A DNA stretch of 23,051 nt from Glomus cerebriforme (lineage: Eukaryota; Glomeromycota; Glomeromycetes; Glomerales; Glomeraceae): positions 13,394 through 36,444 of the forward strand of contig QKYT01000857.1 in assembly GCA_003550305.1 (NCBI GenBank), in the 5' to 3' direction. The position numbers were made by a program, and so were the translations under genes. Shown here one piece after another: positions 1-9,548 of the stretch (positions are counted from its first letter, which is position 1; each line of letters starts with the position of its first letter). The notes beneath the pieces are model-generated. The model had not been told where the DNA came from. It saw nothing but the letters and a program-made list of their open reading frames with translations, and did no database searches.

Positions 1-241
1 CAGTCGTATGGAATCCGTATATAATAATAAAGACCCTCAAGTAAAAGAAGAATTAGGTCCTCATCCTGGTCAAGAAGTTAAAAGTCGTAACAGTCGTATA
101 GAATTTATATATTATAGTAATGACCCCCAAGTAAAAGAAGAATTTGGTCCTCCTCCTGGTCAAGAAGTTAAAAGTCGTAACAGTCACAGTCGTATGGAAT
201 CTCTTTATAATAATAAAGACCCTCAAGTACAAGAAGAATTA
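1..241 (+). repeat. 90-bp coding minisatellite, about 2.6 copies
   Basis: Units start at 1, 91 and 187. The first two are exactly 90 bp apart; the third is displaced by an extra 6 bp (181-186) that repeats the start of the unit. Each unit begins CAGTCGTATRGAAT. Because 90 and 96 are multiples of three, the frame is kept and gives a 30-residue repeat containing DPQVKEE, GP(H/P)PGQEVKSRNS and M/I-E-S/F. The third unit is cut short after the equivalent of residue 18. The GPPPGQEVK segment is shared at the DNA level with the Zn2Cys6 gene downstream. Confidence 0.85.
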
Positions 242-367
242 CGAAATTTTAAAAATACAAATTCTGGATATCATAATGACAAAAGTATTTATTTCTTTAC
301 TTTTCTTTGTCTTTTTTCTTTTTTCCTTCTTATTTTCCTTTTTTTTTTNTTATTACAAACAATTTAA
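8..367 (+). CDS. Repeat-encoded ORF, probable duplicated tail of a Zn2Cys6 gene
   Basis: An open frame of 119 codons. Its first 78 or so residues are the 30-residue repeat (charged, Pro/Gly at GPPPGQ). From about residue 80 it runs through an Asn-rich stretch into a Phe/Leu-rich segment that is only the translation of the CT-rich tract at 288-350, so the real coding part probably ends before about 284. The window starts inside the first repeat, so an earlier start may lie to the left. It shares 29 identical bases (146-174 and 542-570) with the Zn2Cys6 gene that follows, in the same frame. I infer an amplified fragment of a neighbouring Zn2Cys6 paralogue, perhaps the end of a preceding tandem gene. 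No function can be assigned, and the N at 349 adds doubt. Confidence 0.4.
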   Translation: MESVYNNKDPQVKEELGPHPGQEVKSRNSRIEFIYYSNDPQVKEEFGPPPGQEVKSRNSHSRMESLYNNKDPQVQEELRNFKNTNSGYHNDKSIYFFTFLCLFSFFLLIFLFFXLLQTI

Positions 368-394
368 TATAAATATAAATATAAATATTCAGAT
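288..394 (+). promoter_or_regulatory. CT-rich tract plus TATA-like repeat before the Zn2Cys6 start
   Basis: A run of nearly pure pyrimidines (288-350, with one N) is followed by a triple ATAAAT-type repeat (about 366-388) and then TTCAG directly before the ATG at 395. CT-rich tracts followed by AT boxes just upstream of the start are common in fungal promoters. The TTCAG could also be a splice acceptor, but joining it to a GT donor near 285 shifts the frame, so I prefer a promoter or 5' leader. Confidence 0.45.
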
Positions 395-649
395 ATGACT
401 AAAAAGAACAAACGACTTAAAGTTACAACGGCATGTCAAAATTGCCAAACACGAAAAATCAAGTGTTCCGGTGAAATTCCTTGTAGACATTGTATTAAAA
501 CTGACAAAAAATGTGCACCTGGTAAACCAGGTAAAAAAAGAGGTCCTCCTCCTGGTCAAGAAGTTAAAAGAAATGTTGAAACTCGTCGCGAAAATGGTGA
601 ATTTTCTTCTAATTCCTCTTATAATTATATTACTAAACTTTCTGATTAA
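395..649 (+). CDS. Short Zn(2)-Cys(6) zinc-cluster protein
   Basis: An 84-residue protein with a textbook fungal binuclear zinc cluster. Cysteines at 14, 17, 24, 30, 33 and 40 give C-x2-C-x6-C-x5-C-x2-C-x6-C, with the usual basic residues between the second and third Cys (TRKIK) and a Pro before the fourth. Such clusters bind two zinc ions and contact CGG-type half-sites in nuclear DNA. After the cluster comes a basic Gly/Pro linker (GKPGKKRGPPPGQ), then a charged and Asn/Ser-rich tail ending at TAA. Typical Gal4-type regulators are several hundred residues with a middle homology region; here there is none, so this is either a mini-regulator, a first exon, or a gene truncated by a frameshift (the next small ORF overlaps its stop). 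The ATG follows a plausible promoter. The domain call is secure; the gene ends are less so. Confidence 0.8.
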   Translation: MTKKNKRLKVTTACQNCQTRKIKCSGEIPCRHCIKTDKKCAPGKPGKKRGPPPGQEVKRNVETRRENGEFSSNSSYNYITKLSD

Positions 650-789
650 TGAATACTAAAATTTCACAACATGATATTGAATTAGACTGTGCTATGTATA
701 TGATTGATATGAGCAAAGGTGATCAGAATTCAAGTAATCAACCGCAATTTAGGCAATTTAGGGCAGTGAAATGGAAGGCGCGCACGTAG
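649..789 (+). CDS. 46-residue ORF overlapping the Zn2Cys6 stop
   Basis: Starts at an ATG sharing its first base with the upstream stop (TAATG) and runs to TAG at 787-789. It has a protein-like composition (an acidic and Met-rich start with DIELD and YMIDMS, then Asn/Gln, then a basic end at VKWKART), unlike the AT-rich sequence beyond it. It lies in a different frame from the Zn2Cys6 ORF. The simplest reading is that this is the continuation of that gene after a frameshift or small unrecognised intron; a separate start on a eukaryotic mRNA would be unusual. I do not recognise the sequence. Confidence 0.35.
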   Translation: MNTKISQHDIELDCAMYMIDMSKGDQNSSNQPQFRQFRAVKWKART

Positions 790-1824
790 ACAACGAAATT
801 CGAGCATTACGTTTCATTATGTATCACGTGCTTCGACGAAAAAATTATTTCATAATTTAACAACCTATTTTTTGATATTCATACTTTTGCTCTGGCGTGC
901 CATAGTAGTCAAATTTAATCACATTACAAAAATTTTATGTATTTAAATTAAAATATTTAAAAAATTTTCATTACATTACAATAAAAAAAAATTTTTTTCG
1001 TAAAAATATGTCATTTAAAATTTTGAAATAACAAAAAAAATGTTACATACGAATGAAAAAAAAAATACTTTTTTCATTAAACAAAAAAATAAAATGAAAG
1101 AAGTGAAATCATCTGCAGACTTCATTTGACGATATTAGAGGGGGATGAATTTATGTTCTTTAATAAAAAGATTTCCTTTTAGTTGATGAAGTGATTTGGT
1201 TATCAATTTTGTAAAAGTAAACTAAACAAACTAACAGCCCACGAACCTCTTGCAATTAAACCTTGCACGACGTCATAAAGTGATTTTGTATTTGTTTTTT
1301 AAAAAAAAAGGGCTTCGATTTTGAAGATTTCGGTGATTGGTATCAATTTCGTTAGCTCAATTTTTGAATTATGCTCATAAACATGAGCAAATGCAAGTCC
1401 AAACTGCATCTTTTTATTCTCACCACAATGCATAATATGCATAATCTTTTACTAAACTGTTATATAAAGCATTTTCAAAAAAGGAATTTATCAAAGTCAG
1501 TAGCAATCATAGGACAATCACAGATCACATTGAACTTTTTATTAAAAAAAAAATCATCTTGGACGAATCAAAGTAGTATAAGATTAAAAATATACATTAA
1601 ATTATAAATATATATTCTTTTTTTTCTATCTAGAAATAACAAAATAACAGGTTACGAGTTTAATTCCTTTAATTCCGATTTAATAATAATCTTCCCTTGT
1701 TTGTATTGTACCTAAAAGAAACCGTATAAATAATTATTAAATGAGTTTATTCCAGACATCGGCTTTTTATTACAGGTCTATCTTGATTTAATCAATGCCT
1801 AAATAAAATATATATAAAATATAT
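790..1824. other. AT-rich intergenic stretch, no supported gene
   Basis: Dominated by A and T tracts. A less AT-rich island at about 1,225-1,275 includes a CACGACGTCATAAAG segment. An ATG-initiated frame at 1,371-1,607 reads Leu/His/Lys-rich with no domain and is probably chance. CACGTG occurs at 825-830. I see no RNA gene here. Confidence 0.6.
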
Positions 1825-2037
1825 CTATATGTTTAAACTATTGTGGATAAAAAATTTAGGCGGAAGATTATGATACGGATAACTTCGAATAATTATGAGA
1901 TTTGAAATATTAGTTTGTGGTGCAAATGGATCTGTCGATGTAGGAAAATATGTATATTGCCCTTGTTGAGGTGGATTATTAGGAGTGAAAATACTTTGAT
2001 AATTATAATACATTTTTTTATTGTAATAAAAAGACAT
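1825..2037 (-). CDS. Possible Asn/Tyr/Pro-rich protein fragment
   Basis: A 70-codon frame from an ATG at 2037. The first 45 residues look like real protein: a Tyr/Asn-rich start (MYYNYQSIFTPN), then NPPQQGQYTYFPTSTDPFAP, then NIS. The last 25 residues (Ile/Asn/Phe-rich) look less coding-like and may be intron or decay. Such Q/N/P/Y-rich segments are typical of the flexible arms of fungal transcription factors, but no DNA-binding domain is present. The frame is open upstream to 2142, but that part is Lys/Phe/Ile-rich and follows A/T tracts, so I take the ATG at 2037. It could belong to the same broken gene as the fragment at 2540-2887 on this strand. Confidence 0.3.
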   Translation of the reverse strand: MSFYYNKKMYYNYQSIFTPNNPPQQGQYTYFPTSTDPFAPQTNISNLIIIRSYPYHNLPPKFFIHNSLNI

Positions 2038-2539
2038 TCGTTTTTTTATGAGTACTGAAAAGCTATAGTTATTTATACCAATGTTTTTTTTTGTATGGGA
2101 AAAAGAAAAAATTTTTTTTTTACACGCGCACAAATATCGCAATTAATAGTTACCCATAAAAATTCGGGGCGTGATCAAATTCTAAAATAAAAAGAATGAT
2201 TGATTTTTTTTTTGGAATATAACGGTAATCTTGACCGAAATTGACTATCGAATATTTCATAAATATTTGTAGACTGTCTGTAAAATTTCCTTGTATGCAA
2301 CTAAAAATATTACATTCTAACAAATTTGAAGTGCAGGATGGGCTACTTGTCATAACGAGGTTAGGGCGAAAGGTTTTGCTTCGTAGTGTGTATCTCCTAA
2401 TTTTGTTATTACAGTAATAAGATTTGAAAATAAGCTGCATTATGGCCAATTTTGACCGGAATTATGATATCTTTGGTCAGCAATATATATGAGAAAATAC
2501 GATATTCGTTACACTTACGTTACAATGACTACAAGATTA
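2038..2539. other. Non-coding gap between two minus-strand fragments
   Basis: No domain found on either strand. A 99-codon minus-strand frame (2150-2449) has a mixed composition without motifs. A GTAAG donor-like string lies near 2,510-2,520 on the minus strand, which would fit an intron between the fragments on either side, but I cannot build a consistent gene model. Confidence 0.35.
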
Positions 2540-2887
2540 CTAAAATGCTCGAGCGGAAAACTCGTTATTAGAAGGAATTTGATCAAATGAATAAATATTT
2601 GATAACACAATATGATTATTGTTGGCAAATTGATCAGAATAATTAGTATAGTCCAATTGACCTTGAGGAATATTAAAAAGTTATAATTACTATATTGGGA
2701 ATTGTATTAGTTGAAAGAATGTTGTAGATTGTGAAGAAATTGTAGAATTGTAGTAGAAATGAAGTATTGGTTTGTTAAAGAGTTGGTTGTGAATTGTTGT
2801 GAATTAAAAGATAGATTCATATTCAAAAGCAGGTAGATGAAATCCATTTTCATTATCCTTGGTGTTTTCTACAATTATAATTGTCTT
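2540..2887 (-). pseudogene. Possible broken Asn/Gln-rich protein
   Basis: Read on the minus strand, two segments look coding. One begins VENTKDNENGFHLPAFEYES (from about 2872). The other, in a different frame, ends with IPQGQLDYTNYSDQFANN and continues through SFDQIPSNNEFSARAF to a TAG at 2542-2540. Between them the sequence is Ser/Thr/Asn/Gln-rich with stops and at least one frame change (a T run near 2,665). The composition resembles the low-complexity tail of a fungal transcription factor, but no DNA-binding domain is visible and no start codon is evident. Confidence 0.3.
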
Positions 2888-3292
2888 TTATAATAATGAT
2901 TATCTTATATATGTGAGGCCCTGGTACTGGTGTTAAGCGAACATATTATATATGAATAAAGACAATGTGAAAGGTACCAAAAGATTTAATTTAAAAGACA
3001 ATTTGCTAATAAAGCAAGCGTAAATTTATTAAATGTTTTAATACTAATTTAATGGTTTATATTCATTTTTATGCGAAATAAATGATCATAAAATAACGAA
3101 ATTTAAAAAATAAAACTAAAGATTTTACGAAAAAAAAAAAATCTAAATTTTACGAAAAAAAATTTTAAAATATAAGAAAAAAAAACGCGCGCAAATTTCA
3201 TTAAGCTCGATTAAAACCCCTAAATACACGAAGAAAAAAATTTTTTTTTTTTAAAAAAAAAAACTTTAAAAAAAATCATATTAAATAAAATC

Positions 3293-3299
<7 letters not shown>

Positions 3300-3333
<34 letters not shown>

Positions 3334-3376
3334 TTCCACACGTAATGTGCTACTTCCTCTTCGANGAAGAAAAAAA

Positions 3377-3459
<83 letters not shown>

Positions 3460-3500
3460 TGAGAACAGATTCCACACGTAATGTGCTACTTCCTCTTCGA
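3300..3500. repeat. 34-bp direct repeat embedded in long A tracts (possible assembly artefact)
   Basis: The 34-bp string starting AGATTCCACACGTAATGTGC occurs at 3331-3364 and 3467-3500 (period 136). Each copy is preceded by a run of A bases, and the first copy is followed by an N at 3365. Long homopolymers plus an exactly repeated flank are what a misassembled or gap-filled homopolymer gives, so the duplication may not be genomic. The surrounding 2,888-3,990 holds A-tracts and no supported gene; the frames running through it encode poly-Phe or poly-Lys. Confidence 0.7.
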
Positions 3501-3989
3501 TTAACTAGCACCGACATTGACCATTTGACTACATTTTGAAACAGAAAAAAAATATAGTTTAAACTTACAATTCAAAAATTTAAGATTAAATATGATTAAA
3601 TACTATACCATGAAAGGTCAGACGTGGAATCCTGTTCTTTGCATTATTTGTTTAGCAACTATGAGGTTCGAATTTAATGGATTATTAGGATGAAGTTCGA
3701 TATTAAAGAAAATTTATAGTTGCCAGTTTAAAAGGATGGAGAAAAAGATTCGTTATTTTTTTTGCACCAATTTATAAGAAATAACCTCTATATTCAGTTT
3801 TTCTTTTTTTTGTTTTGATAAAATTTAAATATTTTTTACATTTATGGAAGACACGATAAGAAAATAATATAAATTATTATTGTTATACCAATCAAAGTTG
3901 CATTTAAAAGTATTTTTAATAATGAACTTTATATCAGCAGGTAGTTTTGTTTACCAAACGAAAGTTCATTCAAATTAACGTATGATTGG

Positions 3990-4470
3990 ATAATTATCAT
4001 TTTGGTTGATAATTAATAATATTAAAAATCTCCTTTAATGTTTCCATATTTATTTAGTACATTCTTAAAATAGACTGGAAATTAGATACGCGAGATACGA
4101 GTTTTTTTTTTTTCGAAACAATATTAAAAAAAAAAAAGAATAATCGTTTATTTAAGTTAAAAAACAAATATGTAGATGATATGATTTAGATTAATTAGAA
4201 CACTCCTTCTTTCTTCTAAATTTATGATTCTTTATGCTCCTATAATCTACAGTATATTTGGAATCATCTAATATAAAAATTAGGTTTATACTAACTGATA
4301 TTTTGGTTTATTATTAATATTAAAAAATAGATTCGCAATCTATTATTTAGAATTAATTCTTTAATGTATTACAAAAAATGTTTCCGAGAGATATGCGAGA
4401 TATAAATTTTCAACACAATATTAAAAAAAACATGATTGTTTATCTAAAGTTAAAAAACAAAAATGTAGTT
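3990..4470. repeat. Degenerate tandem duplication, offset about 300 bp
   Basis: The order of recognisable blocks is the same twice. TTTTGGTT followed by TTAATAATATTAAAAA-like sequence occurs at about 3,992 and 4,294. A GCGAGATA block followed by CAATATTAAAAAAAA and then AAGTTAAAAAACAAA occurs at about 4,089-4,172 and 4,394-4,464. The copies differ by substitutions and A-run lengths, so the duplication is old. The second copy includes the start of the small ORF at 4,378. Confidence 0.55.
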
Positions 4471-4569
4471 GGGCTAATTAATGATGTTAAACTTACATTA
4501 GATCAACTTATTGGAAATAATATTCGAGGAATACTTCCGATTTTACAATATAAGAATTCAATCGTATGA
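4378..4569 (+). CDS. Small ORF of unknown function
   Basis: 63 codons from ATG to TGA. The second half (NVVGLINDVKLTLDQLIGNN, then IRGILPILQYKN) has a plausible amphipathic composition, whereas the first half lies in the duplicated AT-rich block. No known domain and no signal or membrane segment. The duplicated copy upstream (about 4,090-4,172) does not preserve the frame, which argues against strong selection. It may be a gene fragment or chance. Confidence 0.22.
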   Translation: MFPRDMRDINFQHNIKKNMIVYLKLKNKNVVGLINDVKLTLDQLIGNNIRGILPILQYKNSIV

Positions 4570-4883
4570 TCCTTTGAATGAATGAGTTCATATACTTGTT
4601 TTTTTGACATAAGTCGCTTGTCCAATACGATTGTTCCTGAGAAAAAAAAGTAAAAATTATCTTCTTGTTTCGATTTTTATTTAATGATCTATATTTAGCG
4701 ATTCTCATTATTGATTAAAGACGGAGATAATCCTATCTTATTTTTTAAAGAAATTTAACAAAAATTGGATGAAAGACGAAAAGTTTTTTCTCTTCGATTG
4801 AGTTCATAAGCGCAACGCGGGGACGTCCAAGCCAATAAAACCCTAACCAACTCATCTAATAGGAAAATAATATTTTATTAAAA

Positions 4884-5093
4884 TTAATATGTACTACGAT
4901 AAATTTCTTTTACAATTAACATTAAAATGATCTCATAACTATCGTGAGAATATTTATAGTACTCATTTTTTTTTTTAATTCTGTGTTCATTATAAAGTTG
5001 ATCTAACGAAATTTGGAACCAAATAATTTCTGTGTTATATCGGAATACATTTTTTCCAGTTTTACAAAGTTGCGTATCACTAATAAAAAACAA
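4884..5093 (-). CDS. Small minus-strand frame of unknown function
   Basis: A 69-codon frame ending at TAA, beginning at a TTG rather than an ATG, so any real start lies upstream or it is an exon fragment. The composition (SDTQLCKTGKNVFRYN, WFQISLDQLYNEH, then a Lys/Tyr/Ser-rich part) looks more protein-like than its surroundings. No domain recognised. The 5,094-5,548 stretch upstream holds nothing I can support. Confidence 0.22.
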   Translation of the reverse strand: MFFISDTQLCKTGKNVFRYNTEIIWFQISLDQLYNEHRIKKKNEYYKYSHDSYEIILMLIVKEIYRSTY

Positions 5094-5548
5094 TTATACC
5101 ATTTGAATTCTAAAAACTTCTTGAATTTCGGTCAAAGTATTTATTCATCATCAGCTTTTGATAATTTTGAAAGGGACTTTCGATCGCAATAAATTAACTT
5201 TAAATTATTTATTCATGTGATCTGTAGTTTTACGTTGTCAATCATGCTATAATTTAGACCGGTCGATATCTGACGCAAGATCCAAAACTTTTAAAACTAT
5301 ATATACAACATATAGGAACACGGGCGGTTCAGATTCTTGTACAATATAAACGTCTTGCCACCACCTATAATGTCTTACATAAAATGGATTGAAAAGTTTT
5401 TAATTGTAGTGCTAAAGAATAAAAATAAAAAAGAGTATTAAGGTTGACTTTATGTGCATTATATCAAATAGTAAATTCTTTTCTGGTGAGTTATCCTTTA
5501 TATTTTCGTTAGTTTATTGACTTTTGATTCTTTTTATTAGATAGTTGA

Positions 5549-5725
5549 ATTTTTCACGAGGATTTTTTATTGTTAGAATATGCAAAAAAAATCTGCATAT
5601 TTAGTATAGACAGAAGGGACATGACTCACTCCGTTTTCGATTTATCAGAACACATTGCACATTGGACTCTATCAATTCCAAACTCAGGTGAAAGATATCT
5701 AAAAAGTTTAAATGAAATGTATTAA
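5549..5725 (+). CDS. Possible terminal exon of an unknown gene
   Basis: An open frame closing at TAA 5723-5725 that stands out from its AT-rich neighbourhood by using GAC, CAC, TCC and GAA codons. It reads RRDMTHSVFDLSEHIAHWTL, then SIPNSGERYLKSLNEMY. An acceptor-like TTTTTATTAG lies just before it (about 5,532-5,541). The first ATG in frame is at 5621, which would leave 34 residues. No family recognised; it may be a leftover 3' exon. Confidence 0.28.
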   Translation: MFHEDFLLLEYAKKICIFSIDRRDMTHSVFDLSEHIAHWTLSIPNSGERYLKSLNEMY

Positions 5726-7302
5726 TCGATATAATCATTATAAACAGTATATAGTGATTAATATATGGTTTGCAATCATTACGTTTCTTTTACATGATAT
5801 ATTAAATGATGGAATGTGGTACTTAATTTCAATAAATTATTTATCTCTTTAGTTACTTTACAAATGAAGATTTATATATGATACTGTCGCTAATAACAGA
5901 TGTAATTAAATAGATAAACTGATGAAATTGGGAAAAATTTACGGCAGCGGTCAAAAAGTCCTGGCAAAATAAAGTCTGACGCGAAGAATTATCTACAATC
6001 ACACATCACTCGCCAACAAGTCACATTTAACACATTTACAGTATTTCGAATTAATCACGTGATGACGGGAATTACAGTTAATAATATTATAATAAAAATA
6101 ACTATAGATTGCAAAATATATATCAAAACAAAAAGATTTTTATAATGTAAATTGATTTCTTATCTTTGATATGATATAAATTATTCTTTGTTTGAATTAT
6201 CTAATTTTTCAACTTTGCTGTTATGTAAATTAAATGATGTAAGAATTATTATCAAACATTTTCACATCTAGCTCTGAATCAGTGCAAGACATTTTTATTT
6301 AATCTGCAAAATCATTTTAAAACAAAGCAAATGGAAATTAATATTATAAATCCTAATATATATTATGATATGGTCATTTTTATTATTATAAATATAATGA
6401 TTCAAAACAATATGAAATCAACCATGCCATTATAAATTCAACTTTAATATGTTTATTTTATGTTTATAATTATTAGGCTGGAGTTCATTTATTCCAAATT
6501 ACAACCCTTGTGATATCATTAACAATTTAAAGTAATGAAAATCCAGTGCATCTTTACTAATTTACAATATTATCAGATAAAGTATAAAGTTATGATAAAA
6601 TCTGGCAAGTTGTTAAAATTATTGAATTGCCAATTCATACCTGGATACAAAATATACAGAGAATCTTGAACAATGGATCACCAGATCAAGAGAGTAAGAA
6701 ATTATTAATCTTTTTTCTTTAAATATCTTTAAATATAAAAGATGCTTGAAAAGAAAGTCAAATGAGCACAGTCATTAGCACTTCTAATATGCAGAAAAGC
6801 AATCAAAGATAAGAAAAGGAACAAGAGAATGAGACAAAATGGAGGAAGTTTAGAAATAGATTTTTTGTATTTCATGTTTTTAAATATTAATTGAATTATA
6901 ATAATATTAATTCAGCCACTTTTTTTTTTAACAATTCTTTCATTTTTCTTTCTATATTTACATTTTTTTTATTAAAAATATTTTATCTTCCCATTGAAAT
7001 TTTTGAATATTTAGTGAAAGACATGATTACTTTATATTCATATATATTTGTTAATTAACATTGGTGCTAAGTTTTTGTTGGAATTTATGAGATATAATTG
7101 GAATTATAGCCTATGAAAAAAGAATGCCTAGAAATAATCACCAAAAATGTCTGGGTGTATATTGAAGTTGTCCAAAAATTTACAAGAATTGCAGTTTTTA
7201 TGACAAAAATCAGGACCTGAAATTTTTAAAGGTTTCAAATGCTCAGAAAACACAAAAAATAATTTTCTTAAACAGAAAATGGTTGAGTTTTATATGAAAT
7301 CA
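5726..7302. other. AT-rich stretch without supported genes
   Basis: Contains a perfect TCACGTGA palindrome (6055-6062) and short plausible coding islands, for example a Lys/Arg-rich plus-strand frame around 6,740-6,870, but nothing with a start, a domain or a splice structure. Confidence 0.5.
6055..6062. promoter_or_regulatory. TCACGTGA palindrome
   Basis: Perfect 8-bp palindrome with GAATTAA directly before it. No gene starts nearby, so a regulatory role is not supported; see the other copies at 7420 and 22996. Confidence 0.35.
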
Positions 7303-7416
7303 ATGTCCAGAATTTTTTATAGATACTAAATATCTGGAAACTGTAAAAAATAAATATCCAGAATTTTTTATAAGTCCTAAATATCCAGAAAATATAAAAA
7401 TCAAACGTTCAGAATT
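7303..7416 (+). repeat. 51-bp tandem repeat, about 2.2 copies
   Basis: The anchor CCAGAATTTTTTATA starts at 7307 and again at 7358, exactly 51 bp apart; a decayed TTCAGAATTTA follows at about 7,408. CTAAATATCTGGAAA and CTAAATATCCAGAAA are the matching second halves, differing mainly by C/T and A/G changes. The array ends 3 bp before a TCACGTGA palindrome at 7420-7427, so it may be the inside edge of a small mobile element. Confidence 0.6.
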
Positions 7417-7419
7417 TAG

Positions 7420-7427
7420 TCACGTGA
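7420..7427. promoter_or_regulatory. TCACGTGA palindrome
   Basis: Perfect 8-bp palindrome with GAATTTAG directly before it, immediately after the 51-bp repeat. 7,428-7,983 holds no supported gene. Confidence 0.35.
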
Positions 7428-7983
7428 GATGCTTGTTTTTTATTTTCTATTTCCCATCAAACGTTATTAAAAAAATACCACATGCAATTTTGCATATCAG
7501 TAGATAGTGATTATGAATTAGCCTTTTAATGAAAATTATTATGTATTTTTATATTTTTTGTTTTGCTTAAATTATTTAATAGTTTTTAGTTCATGAAGAA
7601 AAGAATGCTTGTATATATACAATGATTACATATATTTAATGATTATACTTCTGATGATTTTATTGAAGTTAAATAGCTAATAGTCAACTTTTCCTATAAA
7701 CGAAATTTTGATACCAACTGAATAACATTCATCAAATCACTTTGATATAATAAACTAATCAATTAATAAACCAACTAATTCAATTCTTCAAATTCTATTA
7801 TAACAAATTTTAATAAGAATAGGAGATATTAGACAAAAAAATTCAAGTAATATATGAATAAGTATTAATTTGACAGTTATAAAATAAATGGCAAAATACA
7901 AATATATTGTTTACAATACATAATAATAAACTTATTGGAAATACCAAATAATAGGTTTTTTGTAATTATTCAGTTTTTATTAA

Positions 7984-9349
7984 AGTAAATTCAAAGGTAG
8001 TTACATTCCAAGTGAAATATCACCATCAAATGAAGCACCAAATACAAATAAAGTAACTTCAAGGATAATTACATTTCAAGTGAAGTACTATTAACAAATG
8101 AAGTAAATTTGAGGATAATTATATTTCAAGTGAAGCATTACCAACAAATGAAGTAAAATCAAGAGTAATAACATATCAAGCAAAACACCACTAACAAATG
8201 AAGTAAATTTGAGGGTAATTACATTTCAAGTGAAGCATTACTAACAAATAAAGTAAATTCGAAGGTAATTATATCCTAAGCAAAGAATCACCATCAAATG
8301 AATTAAATTTAAAGGTAATTACATTTCAAGCGAAGCATCATCAACAAATGAAGCACCAAATACAAATGAAGTAGCTTCAAGGGTAATTACATTCCAAGCG
8401 AAGTATCACTAATAAATGAAGTAAATTTAAGAGTAATTACATCCCAAGTAAAGCATCACCAACAAATGAAGTAAATTCAAGGGTAATTATAACCTAAGCA
8501 AAGAATCACCATCAAATGAAGCAAATTCAAGGGCAATTACATCCCAAGCAAAGTATCACCAACAAATGAAGTACCAAATACAAATGAATTAGCTTCAAGG
8601 GTAATTATATTCTAAGCGAAGTACCACCAACAAATGAAGTAAATTTGAGAGTAATAATATATTAAGCAAAGCATCACTAACAAATGAAGTAAATTCAAGG
8701 GTAATTACATCCTAAGCAAAGAATCACTAACAAATGAAGTACCAAATGCAAATGAAGTAGATTCAAGGGTAATTACATTCCAAGTGAAGCATCACTAACA
8801 AATGAAATAAAATCAAGAATAATAACATATCAAGCAAAGTACCACCAACAAATGAAGTAAATTTGAAGGTAATTACATTCCAAGTGAAGTATTACCACCA
8901 AATGAAGCAAAAATTAAGGGTACTTACATCCTAAGTGAAGCATCACCAACAAATAAAGTAAAATCAAGGATAATAACATAAATTTGAAGGTAATTATATC
9001 CCAAGCGAAGCATCACTAACAAATAAAACACCACCAATAAATAAAGTAAAATCAAGGGTAATAACATATCAAGAAAAAGCATTACCAACAAATGAAGTAA
9101 ATTCACATCCCAAGTAAAGAATTATCAACAAATGAAGTATTAAATGCAAATGAAGTAGATTCAAGGGTAATTACATTCCAAGCAAAGTACCACCAACAAA
9201 TGAAGTAAATTTGAGGGTAATTACATCTCGAGCGAAACATCTTTAACAAAGAAGCAAAAATCAAGGGTAATTACATCCCAAATGAAGTATCACGAACAAG
9301 TGAAGCAAAAATTAAGGATAATTATATCCTAAATGATGCATCAACAAAA
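7984..9349 (+). repeat. About 1.37-kb minisatellite array, unit near 50 bp
   Basis: Roughly two dozen degenerate copies of a unit built from AAATTCAAGGGTAATTACAT, CCCAAGTGAAGCATCACC and AACAAATGAAGT. Several copies carry an extra 18-bp segment (ACCAAATACAAATGAAGT) that is itself a partial duplication of the unit end, giving a higher-order pattern at about 8,030, 8,350, 8,570, 8,740 and 9,135. Most variation between copies is C/T or A/G (AAGCGAAG versus AAGTGAAG; GGGTAATT versus GGATAATT). Unit lengths are not consistently a multiple of three, and both strands have stops, so the array is not coding. The spacing and internal variation rule out a CRISPR array. Confidence 0.88.
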
Positions 9350-9397
9350 ATGAAGGAGAATTATAATTAAAATTAATCAAAAAACTAAAAATATTAA

Positions 9398-9548
9398 TTA
9401 ATTAAAGACCTAAAGCAAAACTAAAATTAAATTAAAGGCCTAAAGTGAAATTAAAAACAAATAAATTCCTAAGTGAAATTAAAAATAAATAAATTTCAAA
9501 GTAAAATTAAAATAAATAAAACTCAAATCAAAATTAAAATTAAATAAA
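9398..9548 (+). repeat. Degenerate 27-30-bp tandem repeat, about five copies
   Basis: Directly follows the larger minisatellite. Units follow a pattern of CTAAAGTGAAATTAAAAATA then AATAAATTC with drifting ends. The A-rich unit is a different sequence from the 50-bp array, so two tandem arrays are nested side by side. Confidence 0.6.

Noticed and set aside
284..394. Intron joining the repeat ORF (8-284) to the Zn2Cys6 ORF at 395
   Set aside because: A GT donor near 285 and the TTCAG at 390-394 would give a 110-nt intron, but joining shifts the frame out of the zinc cluster.
2150..2449. 99-codon minus-strand frame
   Set aside because: Mixed composition, no domain and no relation in frame to the fragments on either side.
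3220..3539. Frames on both strands across the A tracts
   Set aside because: They translate homopolymers (poly-Phe, poly-Lys) and include an N.
5300..5340. Possible tRNA T-arm (GGTTCAGATTC)
   Set aside because: No pairing stem or matching D and acceptor arms around it. I found no tRNA, rRNA or snRNA in the window.
7984..9349. CRISPR-like array
   Set aside because: Units are contiguous and degenerate with no unique spacers, and the DNA is eukaryotic. The minus-strand hydrophobic frame at 8,924-9,106 is part of the repeat.
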